This document shows positions 45,601 to 57,737 of a DNA stretch of 64,000 bases, piece after piece (position 1 is the stretch's first letter; each line of letters starts with the position of its first letter). The position numbers and the translations under genes are program-made. The DNA comes from Metridium senile. Taxonomy: Eukaryota > Cnidaria > Anthozoa > Actiniaria > Metridiidae. The DNA lies in contig OX459110.1 of NCBI GenBank assembly GCA_949775045.1, positions 13,932,452-13,996,451 of the forward strand. Reading direction: 5' to 3'. The notes under the pieces are model-generated. The model made no database searches. It saw only the letters and a program-made list of their open reading frames with translations, and was not told where the DNA came from.

Positions 45601-47119
45601 TTATGGCTCCAATACGCTTGGCTAGTCTGCGGAATAAACAAAATACGCAAAATATAACCCCTACTTTAATATATGGCCTTGCAATTGCGTGCATGCACAA
45701 TTGACCAAACTATATAATCACCTAACAGATTCATCTTCATTGGTTTGTTGCTCTTGCATCCAGGCCATGTTCTCAGTGAGCTTTGTATTGTGAAGTTTAG
45801 AGCAAGACACACAAATCACTGAAAAGCACAAACAAAAATGCGCACATAAAAACAAATCTCTTTTTAAGTTATGTAAAGTAATTGTTAGGGAAATTCCGGT
45901 GGTCATTATTAGTAACAGGTATTCATAACCCGGGGGGGGGGGGCTCCGGGGAAAAAGTACCGGGGATGCTCGTCGGAAATTTTCAAAAACACCCCTAAAA
46001 GATCCCGGAAGTCTTTTAAAAAGGGCGTGGCTGGATGAATTTTACCCCCTAAGAGATACCACATTTATTAATAATATTAATATACGTATCAGAAGCGAAT
46101 ATCGATTAGCTCTTCTCTTCTTTTTCGACACACTAAGAGATAACAGAAATGCTAATTTTCAAAAATTCGCATTTGACACCCTAAAAGATACCAAATCACT
46201 GATTTTTACCCCTAAGAGATATGACGAGCATCCACGGTACTTTTTCCCCGGAGTCTCTCCCCCCCCCCCCCCCCCCCCCGGATTCATAATGATAACTGGC
46301 CGATCAAAGAAAGGCAAATTATTTTCTATTCCCTTTATATCTCCCTTTCTCTCTCTCTTTTTCCGTTTGTTTTATTTTGCTAATCAAAACATACATCAAC
46401 AATTCCGAGGCGTGAGATAATGTATGTCTACTGTACATTTACTCAAATTTTGGACGTTTTTCCCCTCAAAATTGAGTATTTATCAAATATAGCAAATAAT
46501 AGATAAATACATATTAAATAGAATCGGCAAAATAACGAATCCTTTCAGTTTAATTTAATGTGTAATTATAAAAGAATCTAATTAGTTGTCAATGTACTGA
46601 CCGACAGTTTCATTCATTTATTCATTCCACTCATTCAATATGGAATATGAAGAATTCATTTTACAATCTGTGCCTGTTCTTTTTTCAAGGTAAATTACAA
46701 AAAAAAGCGTTTCATAACAGACAATCATGTTGATCATACTTACGGGATCCTATCGGTACACGCTGTCCGTACAAAGTGTCAATTTCCCTTGACATGTCAC
46801 CAGTTACTGAGTTGCGTGTTTTCAATTTGTTTTTTCTACCGACATGTAGCGGGTACTGACATGTGAGACGGGGCCGCCAGTCTTTCCCCATGGCATTTCT
46901 GTGTTTTTCACATATCCAGATGTGCTCCAACTGACTACAAGACAGATCTAATGGCAAGCAACACCTGTTGATGATAATCTCGGAGTCGTGTATCGTTGAG
47001 AGCTTAATTAGCGCTGCGGATTTGTTACAAAATACATCTCCTCTAGTTTCAAATAAACACTTGCATTCATCCATCGCAATTAAAGCGAAAAGTAACAAAT
47101 TAAATAAAGTAGCTTTCAT
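42620..47119 (-). CDS. Transposase of the TTAA element (three exons, about 1158 aa)
   Basis: Exon A 47119-46744, exon B 45818-45722, exon C 45626-42620; donor/acceptor pairs are canonical and phases agree (1, then 2). Exon A has a Cys/His cluster (ICEKHRNAMG then CQYPLH) that I associate with cnidarian uncharacterised transposon proteins. Its first residues look hydrophobic, perhaps fortuitously. Exon C has a second Cys-rich cluster (CADHC, CSQCDD), then an RNase H-like core candidate: LLIIDWAMKF (first Asp), YLRSDEAGCYH (second Asp) and SEPQAGKDICDR (third acidic residue). A C2H2 finger (CSVVGC ... HLDIGKH) follows, then a C-terminal SAP-like helix pair (LKTICSHFEIP). The triad is a proposal from motif spacing. 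No frameshift or stop is seen, so the element may be autonomous. Confidence 0.75.
45930..46280. mobile_element. Second G/C-tract foldback element, in transposase intron 1
   Basis: CCCGGGGG tract, CTCCGGGGAAAAAGTACCG and GGATGCTCGTC are inverted against ATGACGAGCATCC, CGGTACTTTTTCCCCGGAG and a poly-C run. It is located between exons A and B. Confidence 0.75.
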
Positions 47120-47207
47120 TAGTTTGTACTAGGTAAAATTCTCACGCTTTCTTTGTCTTTACAACTATGTGAAACTTGTATTAATTGTTGTCAGCGAGCA
47201 AACTAGT

Positions 47208-48190
47208 TAGCGGTTTCACACACATGCGAACCTCTACGAAAGCAACAACAATGTACTCGACTAATCATGCTCGATTAATATGGCAAGACTTTTTACTTTT
47301 AAAACAAAAAAACAGTCAGATTCTCTTCCGAAATACAAAGCTTTGAAACACTTTGACCCGATTCTCGTGGAAAGTGATTCTAGAACAGATGTTTGAACAA
47401 CATAATTCAGCGTAAAAGTAGAAACACCTGTGAGATCGAATCTAATTCGGCAAACAAGCAACTCGACCTAACTGTCTATAAACCTACTTGCTGGATTACT
47501 GGTAGCATTCAGCAGTCTGAGGAACTGACAAATGGCTTTTCAATGGAAATACGCTTTACTTTTGGTGCATGTAAGTTGTATTTGTGATAAAAACGCTCGA
47601 CTATAATGGTCTTATATAATAGACAGAAAATCGCAATTAGTCGAACATGTGCTACTTCAAACGGTCATAACTTTCGAAAATCAAAAATCGTACATCTGAT
47701 TTTCACAATTTGTGCAATTGAAATACCATACTTTTGACCTGCATTGGTTGAAACTGTTAACTAAGTCCCGAAATTTAGAAATCAGACATTGAAATAAGGC
47801 CATTTTGAGACTATTTGAATAAGCGATGAATAGGGGTCATTAAAATCTTGATAACTCGTTTAAAAATAAATTTAGACACACATAAACCCCTCAGCTGTAA
47901 AGATGAGTGATTTAAGAAGACTTTGATATAAAGTTTATTGGTTTATGCTTCGAATCAAGTATTATACGGCGCTACGAAAAATGGCTTATTTTCAGTTTTC
48001 AAAGTGTCGCGACTGCACCTGACGGGCAAAAATGTTTAACGGCTTCTAGCTCAACAACGAAATCATTTCTTACCAAACTAAATGCATTTTTGTTTTAGTA
48101 TTAGTAAACCCTTTCAGTCGACAGAGTTTCAGGCAAATCTATTTTTGAAGCAAAAACGAGTGGGTGGTTTTTAGCGAGACAGCCTCTTAA
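47208..48190 (-). repeat. Right terminal inverted repeat
   Basis: Mirror of 40262-41244. Similarity stops at GAAACCGCTA on both inner sides. Confidence 0.92.
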
Positions 48191-50518
48191 ATAGTTCAAA
48201 TTTGTACCATTTGCACTCTGATGAATAGCCTCAATAGCTTATATTTATAAAGAACAAAGAAAATCACTGAGGAGGGAGAAATGGTCAAAAAAATCAGGGA
48301 GGAGGGAGAAAAATGGCATAAAACCTGTGAGGAAGGATATTTTAATCCCTGTTCCTCTTCCCTCCTAGAAACACCGACGTATGAACGCAGTTTGAGTTTG
48401 GATAACGGCACGTACTGACAGTTTTGATTTGACGTAGGTAGTTCAGTCTTTCTCAGGGTAATAAGTATAGTTGCACGTATTCTTATCAATTTTTAATCAC
48501 TTTTTAAGATTCCTAATTAAAATATTGACGCATGAACAGTCTCAGAGCATGACTCTGCAAATTTCACCTAAAGTACATCGCCCACTTCACCCGCATGGAT
48601 AACACGGCGTATCAAAAGCAGCTGCTATACTCCGAGCCTGCAAAATTAATACCCGATAGTTGCACGTATCCTAATCAATTTTTAATCACTTTTTAAGATT
48701 CCCAATTAAAATATTGACGCCTGGACAGTCTCAGTGCATGACTCTGCAAATTTCAACTAAAGTACATCGCCCACGTCACCCGCGCGCATGCCGGATAACA
48801 CGACTTATTATATGGCTACGATAGTATGCGCGCTCCGATTGGCTGATTTCCGGTCTGATATTTTCCCATATCAGACCGTTACCACGACAACGGTCCAATT
48901 TTCGTATTTTTTTTTAGACAGGGAAATTAAAAACAACTTGTAAAGTATTGCAATAAATATTTTGTTAAAGTTTTGCCTTTTCATACCTGCAAAGTGCTTT
49001 TTAGCCAGTTTAGTGTGTGTTTAATGTATTTTTATTCATTCAACAATGAGACATTCAGCGATAAAATATTTGCGATTTCGTACATATAATAAACGATTTT
49101 ATATTAACCTCGCTTGTTCGGTCTGTCCGGAAAAATATCAGACCTCGGTCTTTTTTGTACGGACCTCGCTGCGCTCGTTCCGTACTGTCAAGACCTCGGT
49201 CTGATATTTTCCCGTACCGACCTCACGCTCAGTTAATAATCCTTTAGTATCAAAAGCAACTGCTATACTCCGACCTGTAAAATTAACCAAAACGAGGTCC
49301 AACAACGTGGACAAAATTGAAATATATTATAGATATTGAAACTGAACAGCTACTGCAAAGAGCATGTTTAACCGAGCTGCCGAATTCAACAAGTGGATCA
49401 ACATGCACAACACAACATATTCACGGCCACTGAGACATTATCCGCTTGCAGTTCTGCATATATTTTCAGTATAAAACAAACAAGATGAAATATTTCCGTT
49501 GTTCAGTTTAAGACATCATAGTGGTAGATTTTAAAAAGCCTGTTTTCACAAAAAAAAATTGTTTATTAAAATAGCAGTTTCATTAAACAGGAGTATAATT
49601 TACAACGCGCAGCAGAAATTGATCTAACAAGGATCACAAGTATTTTTAAAGATTTCATACTTAATTTTTTAGATGTGTATATTCACATATATATTAGAGT
49701 TTAAGATTTTTTGTTAACTAATAATATACATGAAAAAAATTACTTAAATTTGAATGGCTTAGAGCAGTGCAGTTCAAATGTAAAGCCAACACAGTGCAGA
49801 AAAGTGTATCACAGTGCAAATTCAGTCCGTACAGTGAAAATCACAAAAAAATCGCTTATGATAGGCTTTATTCCTCAATCATTTTAGTCACTAATGCTTG
49901 ACAATAATTGGAAAAAACTTTAAGTGGCAATTCTTTTTAAAATCGTCGAAAATTTGTAAGAAAAATACATTTTTGGCGCGCGCTATATAATAGTCGAAAA
50001 CTTACAAAAAACAAATAAAAAGAGCTTGTCTTTTTAGTTTGGAGTTGAAAAGACTCATCTTGTAGGAGGGAATAAACCCAAGTATTTAGTCTTTTTATAC
50101 ACCTGAAGCCAAGTTTTTTTATTTATAAGGAAAATTAGTTTCGTCTTAGACCTTATCAATTCTTCTCACTGTATCCTGTTTTGGATGAGAGAAAAAGGAC
50201 GCGCGATAATTGTTTCGAAAACATGGTTTTGCGATTATCAGCGTTTCGTATACTTTAATTAAATCATCTTTAATTAAAGTGAAAAAAAACCCCAGCATTA
50301 ATTGAAATATTTGTTAAAACACGAAAAGTTTTCATTTCACTTTTTAAATATTTGGGTGCCCTGTGTTACAGGGTCCAAGTACGCATGGCCGAAAAATAGA
50401 AAGTCATTCCGCTGATCACAGTGACACGTCACTGAAGGGGCCACTAAAATTCTACTTTGTGTAGCCGATTTCTTCATTGTAAAACAAGAAAATACCCACC
50501 AAACATCACTTTATCATC
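48191..50518. other. Intergenic region between transposon and beta-COP
   Basis: No gene seen. A copy of the 22535 repeat lies at about 48800-49250, where a short inverted stretch around TTTTTGTACGGACCTCGCTG interrupts the match. Similar motifs around 48500 and 48680 (TTTTTAATCACTTTTTAAGATTCC) form a direct repeat of about 170 bp. The last 150 bp should contain the beta-COP promoter, but no TATA box is evident. Confidence 0.5.
48800..49250. repeat. Second copy of the 22535-22950 dispersed repeat
   Basis: Starts TTATATGGCTACGATAGTAT and shares TAAAGTATTGCAATAAATAT and GATATTTTCCCGTAC with the saposin-intron copy. Confidence 0.75.
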
Positions 50519-53500
50519 ATGTCTACTCTTTCTGAACAGCCATGCTATACATTGATAAACATTTTGAGCGATTTAGAGCCGCCATCTGAACAGAAATTGA
50601 AGGAAGACATCGGTGAGTGTTGAATTGAGCGGCCATTTTAAATCGTCCAGTCCGACGATCAAAATTGGCTAAAACGCGATTATTTTTAAGAATGAAAAAG
50701 AGATATTTTACCTCTATGTAAGATTATTTTTCTCTTGATCTTTTTCTGTGTATCTGAGGCTTGTTTTGATTCTGAAATATAAATATATTTATATGTAGAT
50801 TTCATATTTTCTTAAATGCATTCATTATTCGAAGTCATTAAGGTAGTCGTACCTATTATCGCGCACATCCTATTATCGTGCTTTTCGTAAAAAATAATAT
50901 ATATCTTCTAAAAAACTGCCTCAAAATTAATTAAAACAATTTTGGCTGCTTATTTTGTTGCAACCAACTTTTTTCCCCACAATAAACTTTTACGCAGAAT
51001 AGAAGATATATATTATTTTTAACAAAAAGCATGATAAATAGCAATGTTCTGTTTATTATATAGATATCGATGAAATGTCAAGAGAAATAAAACTTCATTG
51101 ACTCGTTATTAAAAACCTTTATGCAAAATGAATTGCATCTCAAAATGATATCTTCACATGTGAAAGATATGATATCTTTCACATATGTGAAAGATACAAA
51201 GTTTTAGACAATAGAGAAATCCTGGTATTTCATCGATATCTATATAATAATAGGATGTGTGCGATAATAGGTACGACTACCTTAATGTTTAAATGCATTC
51301 ATTAGTTGGCAGTGTATTCAGAAAGAAAGAAAAGAAACGTTCAAAAAACATAATATCATTAAAATCTTGTTTATTATTACAGCGCAAAGCCTCAAAGTGT
51401 GACCGCAGATAATTTATTCACATTCTTTTGACATGTTTGTCTGTAGCTGCTTTGGTTTCAAATAGACTTCATTCTAGCTATTTTAACCTCAAAATTCATC
51501 TGAAGATTATCATCATTCTTGTCTGTGATTCACAGTGAGAAATGTTGACATTTAATCTAGAGGAGTTGATTGAAAAGATGTAGAGAAAATATGAATAAAT
51601 TATCGCCGGTCATACTTTTGGGCTTTGCGCTGTAAATCAGTGTCATCAACATTACATTGTTTTCTCTAATAACTAATTAATATTATTTCTATCACTGCTA
51701 CAGAGAAAAAATATCTTCTGTATTTGTTATTAAATCAGTCTTACTCAACTGGACATTGCTTTCTCTAATAATTAACTAATATAACAACTACATGTATCAC
51801 TGCTACAGAGAATAAAAATATTTAATTTAGATTAACTGGACATTGCTTTCTCTAATAATTAACTAATATTATTACTATCAATGTTACAGAGAAGGGTGAC
51901 ATCAAAGTAAAGATTGAAACCCTCAAGAAAGTCATCCAACTCATTATCAATGGAGATAAAATGCCTTCTCTATTAATGACTGTCATCAAGTTCCTTATGC
52001 CTCTGCAAGATCATACTATCAAGAAACTCTTACTCATCTTCTGGGAAATCACCCCCAAGACTGGTTCTGATGGCAAACTACTGCACGAAATGATTCTAGT
52101 TTGCGATGCCTACAGGAAGGTATTTTATTAAGGCCATGTCCATACATTTACATTTATTGACTTGCAAAATCATTCTGATATATCTCAAGATAAATTTAAA
52201 AATGAGTTTCTTACTGTGAAAACAGATAACATGTTACGCTAGTTAAGGTGACTCCAACATAATTGGAAGCATATTTGATACATTTTTTAACTCACTCGTA
52301 TCGCGTCAAAACCCCACCAATGAATCTGAATTTTACATATTTGTTACTTCAAGTATTTAGGTTTCTAACAGATAATTCGAAATTTTATTTCATAGCCGCG
52401 TTTGCCATTACAAGCTGATTTTCTAACAATGATATTTCCAAATATTGCGCTCTTGCTCGGAAAATAATCTATCGATTTTTATGAAACTTCAGATTCCTAA
52501 TAAATAGATAATCATCTTGCAGTGTATCAAGTTTGAAGAACATTTATAGAGTGGGAGTAAAGTAACAAGACTGATTTAAAATTCGACCATAAAACCTTTA
52601 ATTTATAAACATTAATAAACATGCGTTAAAACATTCACAAATACTTAACCGATTTCCCCAATTTTTAAACTTAAGAATAAACATTATTTCAGTAATATAC
52701 AGCTTCAATTTTAAAGCTATATCTATAAAAGGGACTGAGTTATAAATTTTTTGCTAGAACAACAAAAGCGCTATGAAAATATCAAAACTTTTAAATTCAT
52801 AGATTCCCCGTTTATTTTTAATACGCGAAAAAATATTAAGAAAACTAACTAGTGACAACTAGCTTATTCCTTCCTTAACTTACTAAGCAATTCAGCTGGT
52901 TTTTAAGGGCCTCTGTTTTAAAGTAGTATAAGACGAAATGTGGAGGTATATCTGTTTTGCTTCAAAGTTTGTTATGAACGGCGCTAATGAATTCATTCTC
53001 GAACCGGCTTCGTTCGGTCGGCTAATGTTTGCATTGATTTAGAAACCTAAATACTTGAAGTAACACATATGTAAAATTCAGATTCATTGGTGAGGTTTTG
53101 ATGCAAAACGAGCGAGTTAAAAAATGTATCAAATACGCTTCCAATTATGTTGGAGTCACCTTAACCATGAGCATTTTCAAATCTATCTGGAGAACATATG
53201 GAAATTCCCTTGTTGCATGAGAAAGAACAACACATCAAACAAGCTCTGTTCACTTGTCCACAAGCCGGGAATCGAAGCCAGGTCAAAGTGGTGAAAGGCA
53301 TGCAGCGCTCTTAGACACCCATGCCACCCACAAATAATGTGTTTTGTACTGCAGTTATTTAATGACAAAATAATGAGGATCACGATGTTTACATGTAGTC
53401 AACTTTGTTATCATGAAGATCATCATTATTTTGTCATGTTCATAAATGTATGTTGTAATTATTAAGTCAGATCATGTGTTTTAATTCTTTTAAATATTAA

Positions 53501-56500
53501 GAATATAATAGTATAATAATAATAATTTAATTTTTATATAGCGCCTCTTCCATAAATGCCCAGAGGCGCTTTACAATCTTAATAGTTAAATATTTACAAA
53601 AATACATGAAATGATGAAAATTCCTAAAATACTAATTTCAAAACTAAGCTAAAAATATAATATCATATATATATACATATCCTAATTAAATTAAATTAAA
53701 TTAAGAATCTTAATTCATCATTGTTGTTTATTTTCTAGGATCTTCAACATCCAAATGAGTTTATCAGAGGATCAACTTTGAGGTTCCTATGTAAACTAAA
53801 GGTAATATCAAATCATTATCAATATTCTACAATGAAATAAAATACATTGTACATTGTTTTTTACATCTCAATCTTCCAGCTGGACACAAGTGTCCTACAG
53901 ATTGTGGAGACTCAGACTCACATTCACTACATTTACTTCCCACTTACTATGCAGTAATGTGCGCCTTCATATAGTAGTCTGTTAAGTCCTCCTCATTTCT
54001 CATGTACACTGAGAAGTCTGTTCTCAGTTTCTGTTATCCCTGCTTAAGGGGAGGCCATTTTGTTTATCTCTACATTAAATATTTTAGCACACTACTCTGC
54101 TTACATGTTTTTAATCATTATTATTGTAACAGTCAAACGTATTTCTATCATTACTGCGGTTTTCCACTTTCTGCGAACTCAGACATTCCCACAGCTTATT
54201 GTGAAACACGTTTTTAGCTGCCGTCAATCAAAACTAACGGATCAACCGCGGATCAAACCCACATACGTATCTACATATATCACTCTGTGGTTTATTGAAC
54301 TCAGCAAAATGACCTCCTACCAACATATGTGGCTTCATAGCTCAGTTGGTAGAGCATTGCACCGGTACTGCAAAGGTCATGGGTTCAAACCCCGTTGAAG
54401 TCCCAAATTTTTTTTTTCGGGCTTCTATAATTGCAATTGCATAAATTGCTTATTTCTCTGCGACAATCATAATCATACACACATCATATAACCGCGGATC
54501 AGACCCACATACGTATCTACATATCTCACTCTGTGGTTTATTGAACTCAGCAAAATGACCTCCTACCAACATATGTGGCTTCATAGCTCAGTTGGTAGAG
54601 CATTGCACCGGTACTGCAAAGGTCATGGGTTCAAATCCCGTTGAAGTCCCAAATTTTTTTCGGGCTTCTATAATTGCAATTGCATAAATTGCTTATTTCT
54701 CCGCGACGATCATAATCATATACACAAAACTAATTAGTTGGTACCTTTTAAATCCTTGATTGACGGCAGCTAAAAATGTATTTCACAACAAGCCATTTGA
54801 AATGTCTGAGTTTGCAGAAAGTCGAAAACCCCAGTAATTCATTTTTTTTTCTTTGTTTATTAGCAATCAGAGTTGATTGAGCCTTTGATGCCAGCAATAA
54901 GAGCTTGTCTGGAACACAGACATTCCTATGTAAGGCGCAATGCTGTCATGGCCATCTACACTATCTACAAGTAAGGCTTTAACTTCATTCATTCATTTAT
55001 TTTTATTTTCATTTTATTTTATGATTAGCTTTTCCTTCAAACGAAGGCAGGGACACCACAACAGCTTACACCAATTACTGTGGGTCCTGTACATAGTATG
55101 CTGAGACCTGACATTAATGGGTGTCTTTCATTTATTTATTGAATAACAATGCGTTTGGAATATAAATAAAATAAAGATACATGATAAAAATATCAAATAA
55201 ATATTCACTTCTATTCTGTGTACCCATTTATGGTGTTCAACTTTATATTAGAGAACAATATTGTCAGGACTAGGACCCCCATAGTTCCTTTATTTCTTTT
55301 ACTGGCTACGTATCCAGCGTGGTTGGTCCTTGTGGTGTAGTGGTTAACACATCGGACTAGAAAGCCAATATTCTTGTATCTTTATTTTCTCTATTTAGTC
55401 TCTATTGAACACTTGTGTTTTCTCTCAATCTCTTTATTTTCATTCACATTCTTATAAATATATAGTACATGGTTAACACATCGGACTAGAAAACCATAAC
55501 CATTTTCTTACAATATCTTTATTTCCTTTATTTATAGTCTCTAAACACTTGTGTTTTCTCTCAATCTCTTTATTTTCACTCACTTTTTTATTTAATAGTC
55601 CTCTTCATGAATTTTTCATCTATTTATCTGTTTTTGATCTGAAAGGTTTGTTCACATAAATATAAGTTGATGAACATGAGTACTTTGTACATACAAAGAT
55701 TACTTAAACCAACACATCATTCTTGTTGGACTTGTAAGAAAGCATTAAGTTTTGTTGTCATTTTCCAGGAATTTTGAGTTCCTTATCCCTGATGCCCCAG
55801 AGCTGGTTCATACTTTCTTGGAGCAAGAACAAGATGCATCTTGCAAGAGAAATGCTTTCATGATGTTGATCCATGTTGACCAGGTAAAATATGTCTGAAT
55901 AAAAACACACAGACAATGTTACAATTAAGCAAATAAACAGAGTTCAAATAATCAAACAAAATGTTCTAATGTACATGTATGGTAAACGCAGGGATTCTGG
56001 CATTATGCGGAGGTGCGGACCCGCATAATTGACTACTTTCCGCATAATCCCGCATAATTTGCCAAAAAAAAAAAATAGATAAAAGCACCAAAAATGCACC
56101 AATGAAACAAATTAAATAGATAAAACAATAGATATATATTAGTTATCTCCCTTGCATGCTTGAATAGTTTTTTTGCCGTTTTGTTACAGTCGTACGAAGT
56201 ACAAATTGTTCATTTTCACGGCTTACAAACCAGCCGTCAAAGCGACGCCATTTTGTTTTTATTTCTATAGTATTGGGCTTCCTGTATCTCGGCCCAGGCC
56301 CATGCTGTTTGGCGGTTTTCCAAGATGGCGGTTTTCCAAGATGGCGGAACGTTTAACGGAAATCGTTAGTTCTTTTGGTTATAGTGTTGTTATTAGTTTG
56401 AATTATTGATAAAAAACGAATGATATGACATTTATGTGTAAAAAAGAACCGAAATAGGAGAGCTAAAGTAATTGAATTAGTTTAATTTTAAGTTTTAAGC

Positions 56501-57651
56501 GATTACGTCATCCCGCATAATTTTCCGCATAATTTATCGTTTCTTCCGCATAATCTTCCGAAAAAATTCCGCATAATTTTGATTTTTCCTCCGCATAATG
56601 CCAGAATCCCTGTAAACGGGTAAACACAGTTTAATAAGAACACACAGACAATTATCAGACAAATATTCCAGAAAAAGCAAAAAAAAAAAAAACAAACAAA
56701 CAAATTAGAAAACAAATAAAGTTAAAATAATCAAACAAAATGTTCCAATGTACATGCATGGTAAACATGCTTTATTAAAAGACAATCAGACAAAATATCC
56801 AAGCAAAAGCAACAAACAAACATGTCATAAGCCAACAAACACTTAAAGATAGTCAGACAAAATGTGCCAAATGTATGACTCTGTTAGGAAGAGAGTTATT
56901 CATATATTAATCTACTAATATTACTGATAATGTGTTTTCATAGGAGAGAGCCTTGGAATACTTAAGTACATGCATTGACCAAGTGAATACTTTTGGTGAC
57001 ATCCTTCAATTAGTCATAGTTGAATTGATCTACAAGGTACGGCTATGACCAATATTGAAAGTGATGATGGTGATGATGATGATGGTGATGATGATGGTGA
57101 TGATGATGATAGTGATGATAGTGATAGTGATTAAGTAGAAGATGATTGTGACAATGATACATGTCAGGAAATGATGGTGAAGTGTTAACGATAATGATGG
57201 TCATGATAGTGATGATGATGGTGATGGTGATGATGGTGATGATTATGGTGATGATGATGATGGTAGTGATGATGATAGTGATTAAGTAGAAGATGATTGT
57301 GACAATGATACATGTCAGGAAATGATGGTGAAGTGTTAACGATAATGATGGTCATGATAGTGATGATGATGGTGATGATGATGATGGTGATGGTGATGGT
57401 GATGATGATGATAGTGATGATAGTGATAGTGATTAAGTAGAAGATGATTGTGACAATGATACATGTCAGGAAATGATGGTGAAGTGTTAACGATAATGAT
57501 GGTCATGATAGTGATGATGATGGTGATGGTGATGATGGTGATGATAATGATTATGATTATGGTGATGATGATGATAGTGATTAAGTAGAAGATGATTGTG
57601 ATGATGATGTCAGATGATGATAATGATGATTTGATTATGATGATGATGGTT

Positions 57652-57737
<86 letters not shown>

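Larger units (their letters stand above)
40262..48190. mobile_element. Complete 7.9-kb DNA transposon, TTAA ends, 983-bp TIRs
   Basis: Both ends are TTAA followed by GAGGCTGTCTCGCTAAAAAC and its inverse. The inverted repeats run 40262-41244 and 47208-48190, equal in length with no indels seen and only a few mismatches. TTAA targets are known for piggyBac and Kolobok superfamilies. The interior carries a three-exon transposase gene on the minus strand, two G/C-tract foldback elements and a partial MITE. High TIR identity implies recent insertion or ongoing homogenisation. Confidence 0.88.
54158..54832. mobile_element. TIR element carrying two tRNA-like units, beta-COP intron 3
   Basis: GGTTTTCCACTTTCTGCGAA through TTTTTAGCTGCCGTCAATCA (54158-54230) is inverted against TGATTGACGGCAGCTAAAAA through CTTTCTGCAAA...AACC (54757-54832). 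Between the arms is a direct repeat of about 246 bp, each unit with one tRNA-like sequence. Confidence 0.7.

Noticed and set aside
45628..45700. First 25 codons of the longest transposase frame as the true N-terminus
   Set aside because: An acceptor (TTTATTCCGCAG) at 45627 and two upstream exons with matching phase and a Cys/His cluster give a better model.
45267..45704. 145-codon plus-strand frame
   Set aside because: Antisense shadow of transposase exon C.
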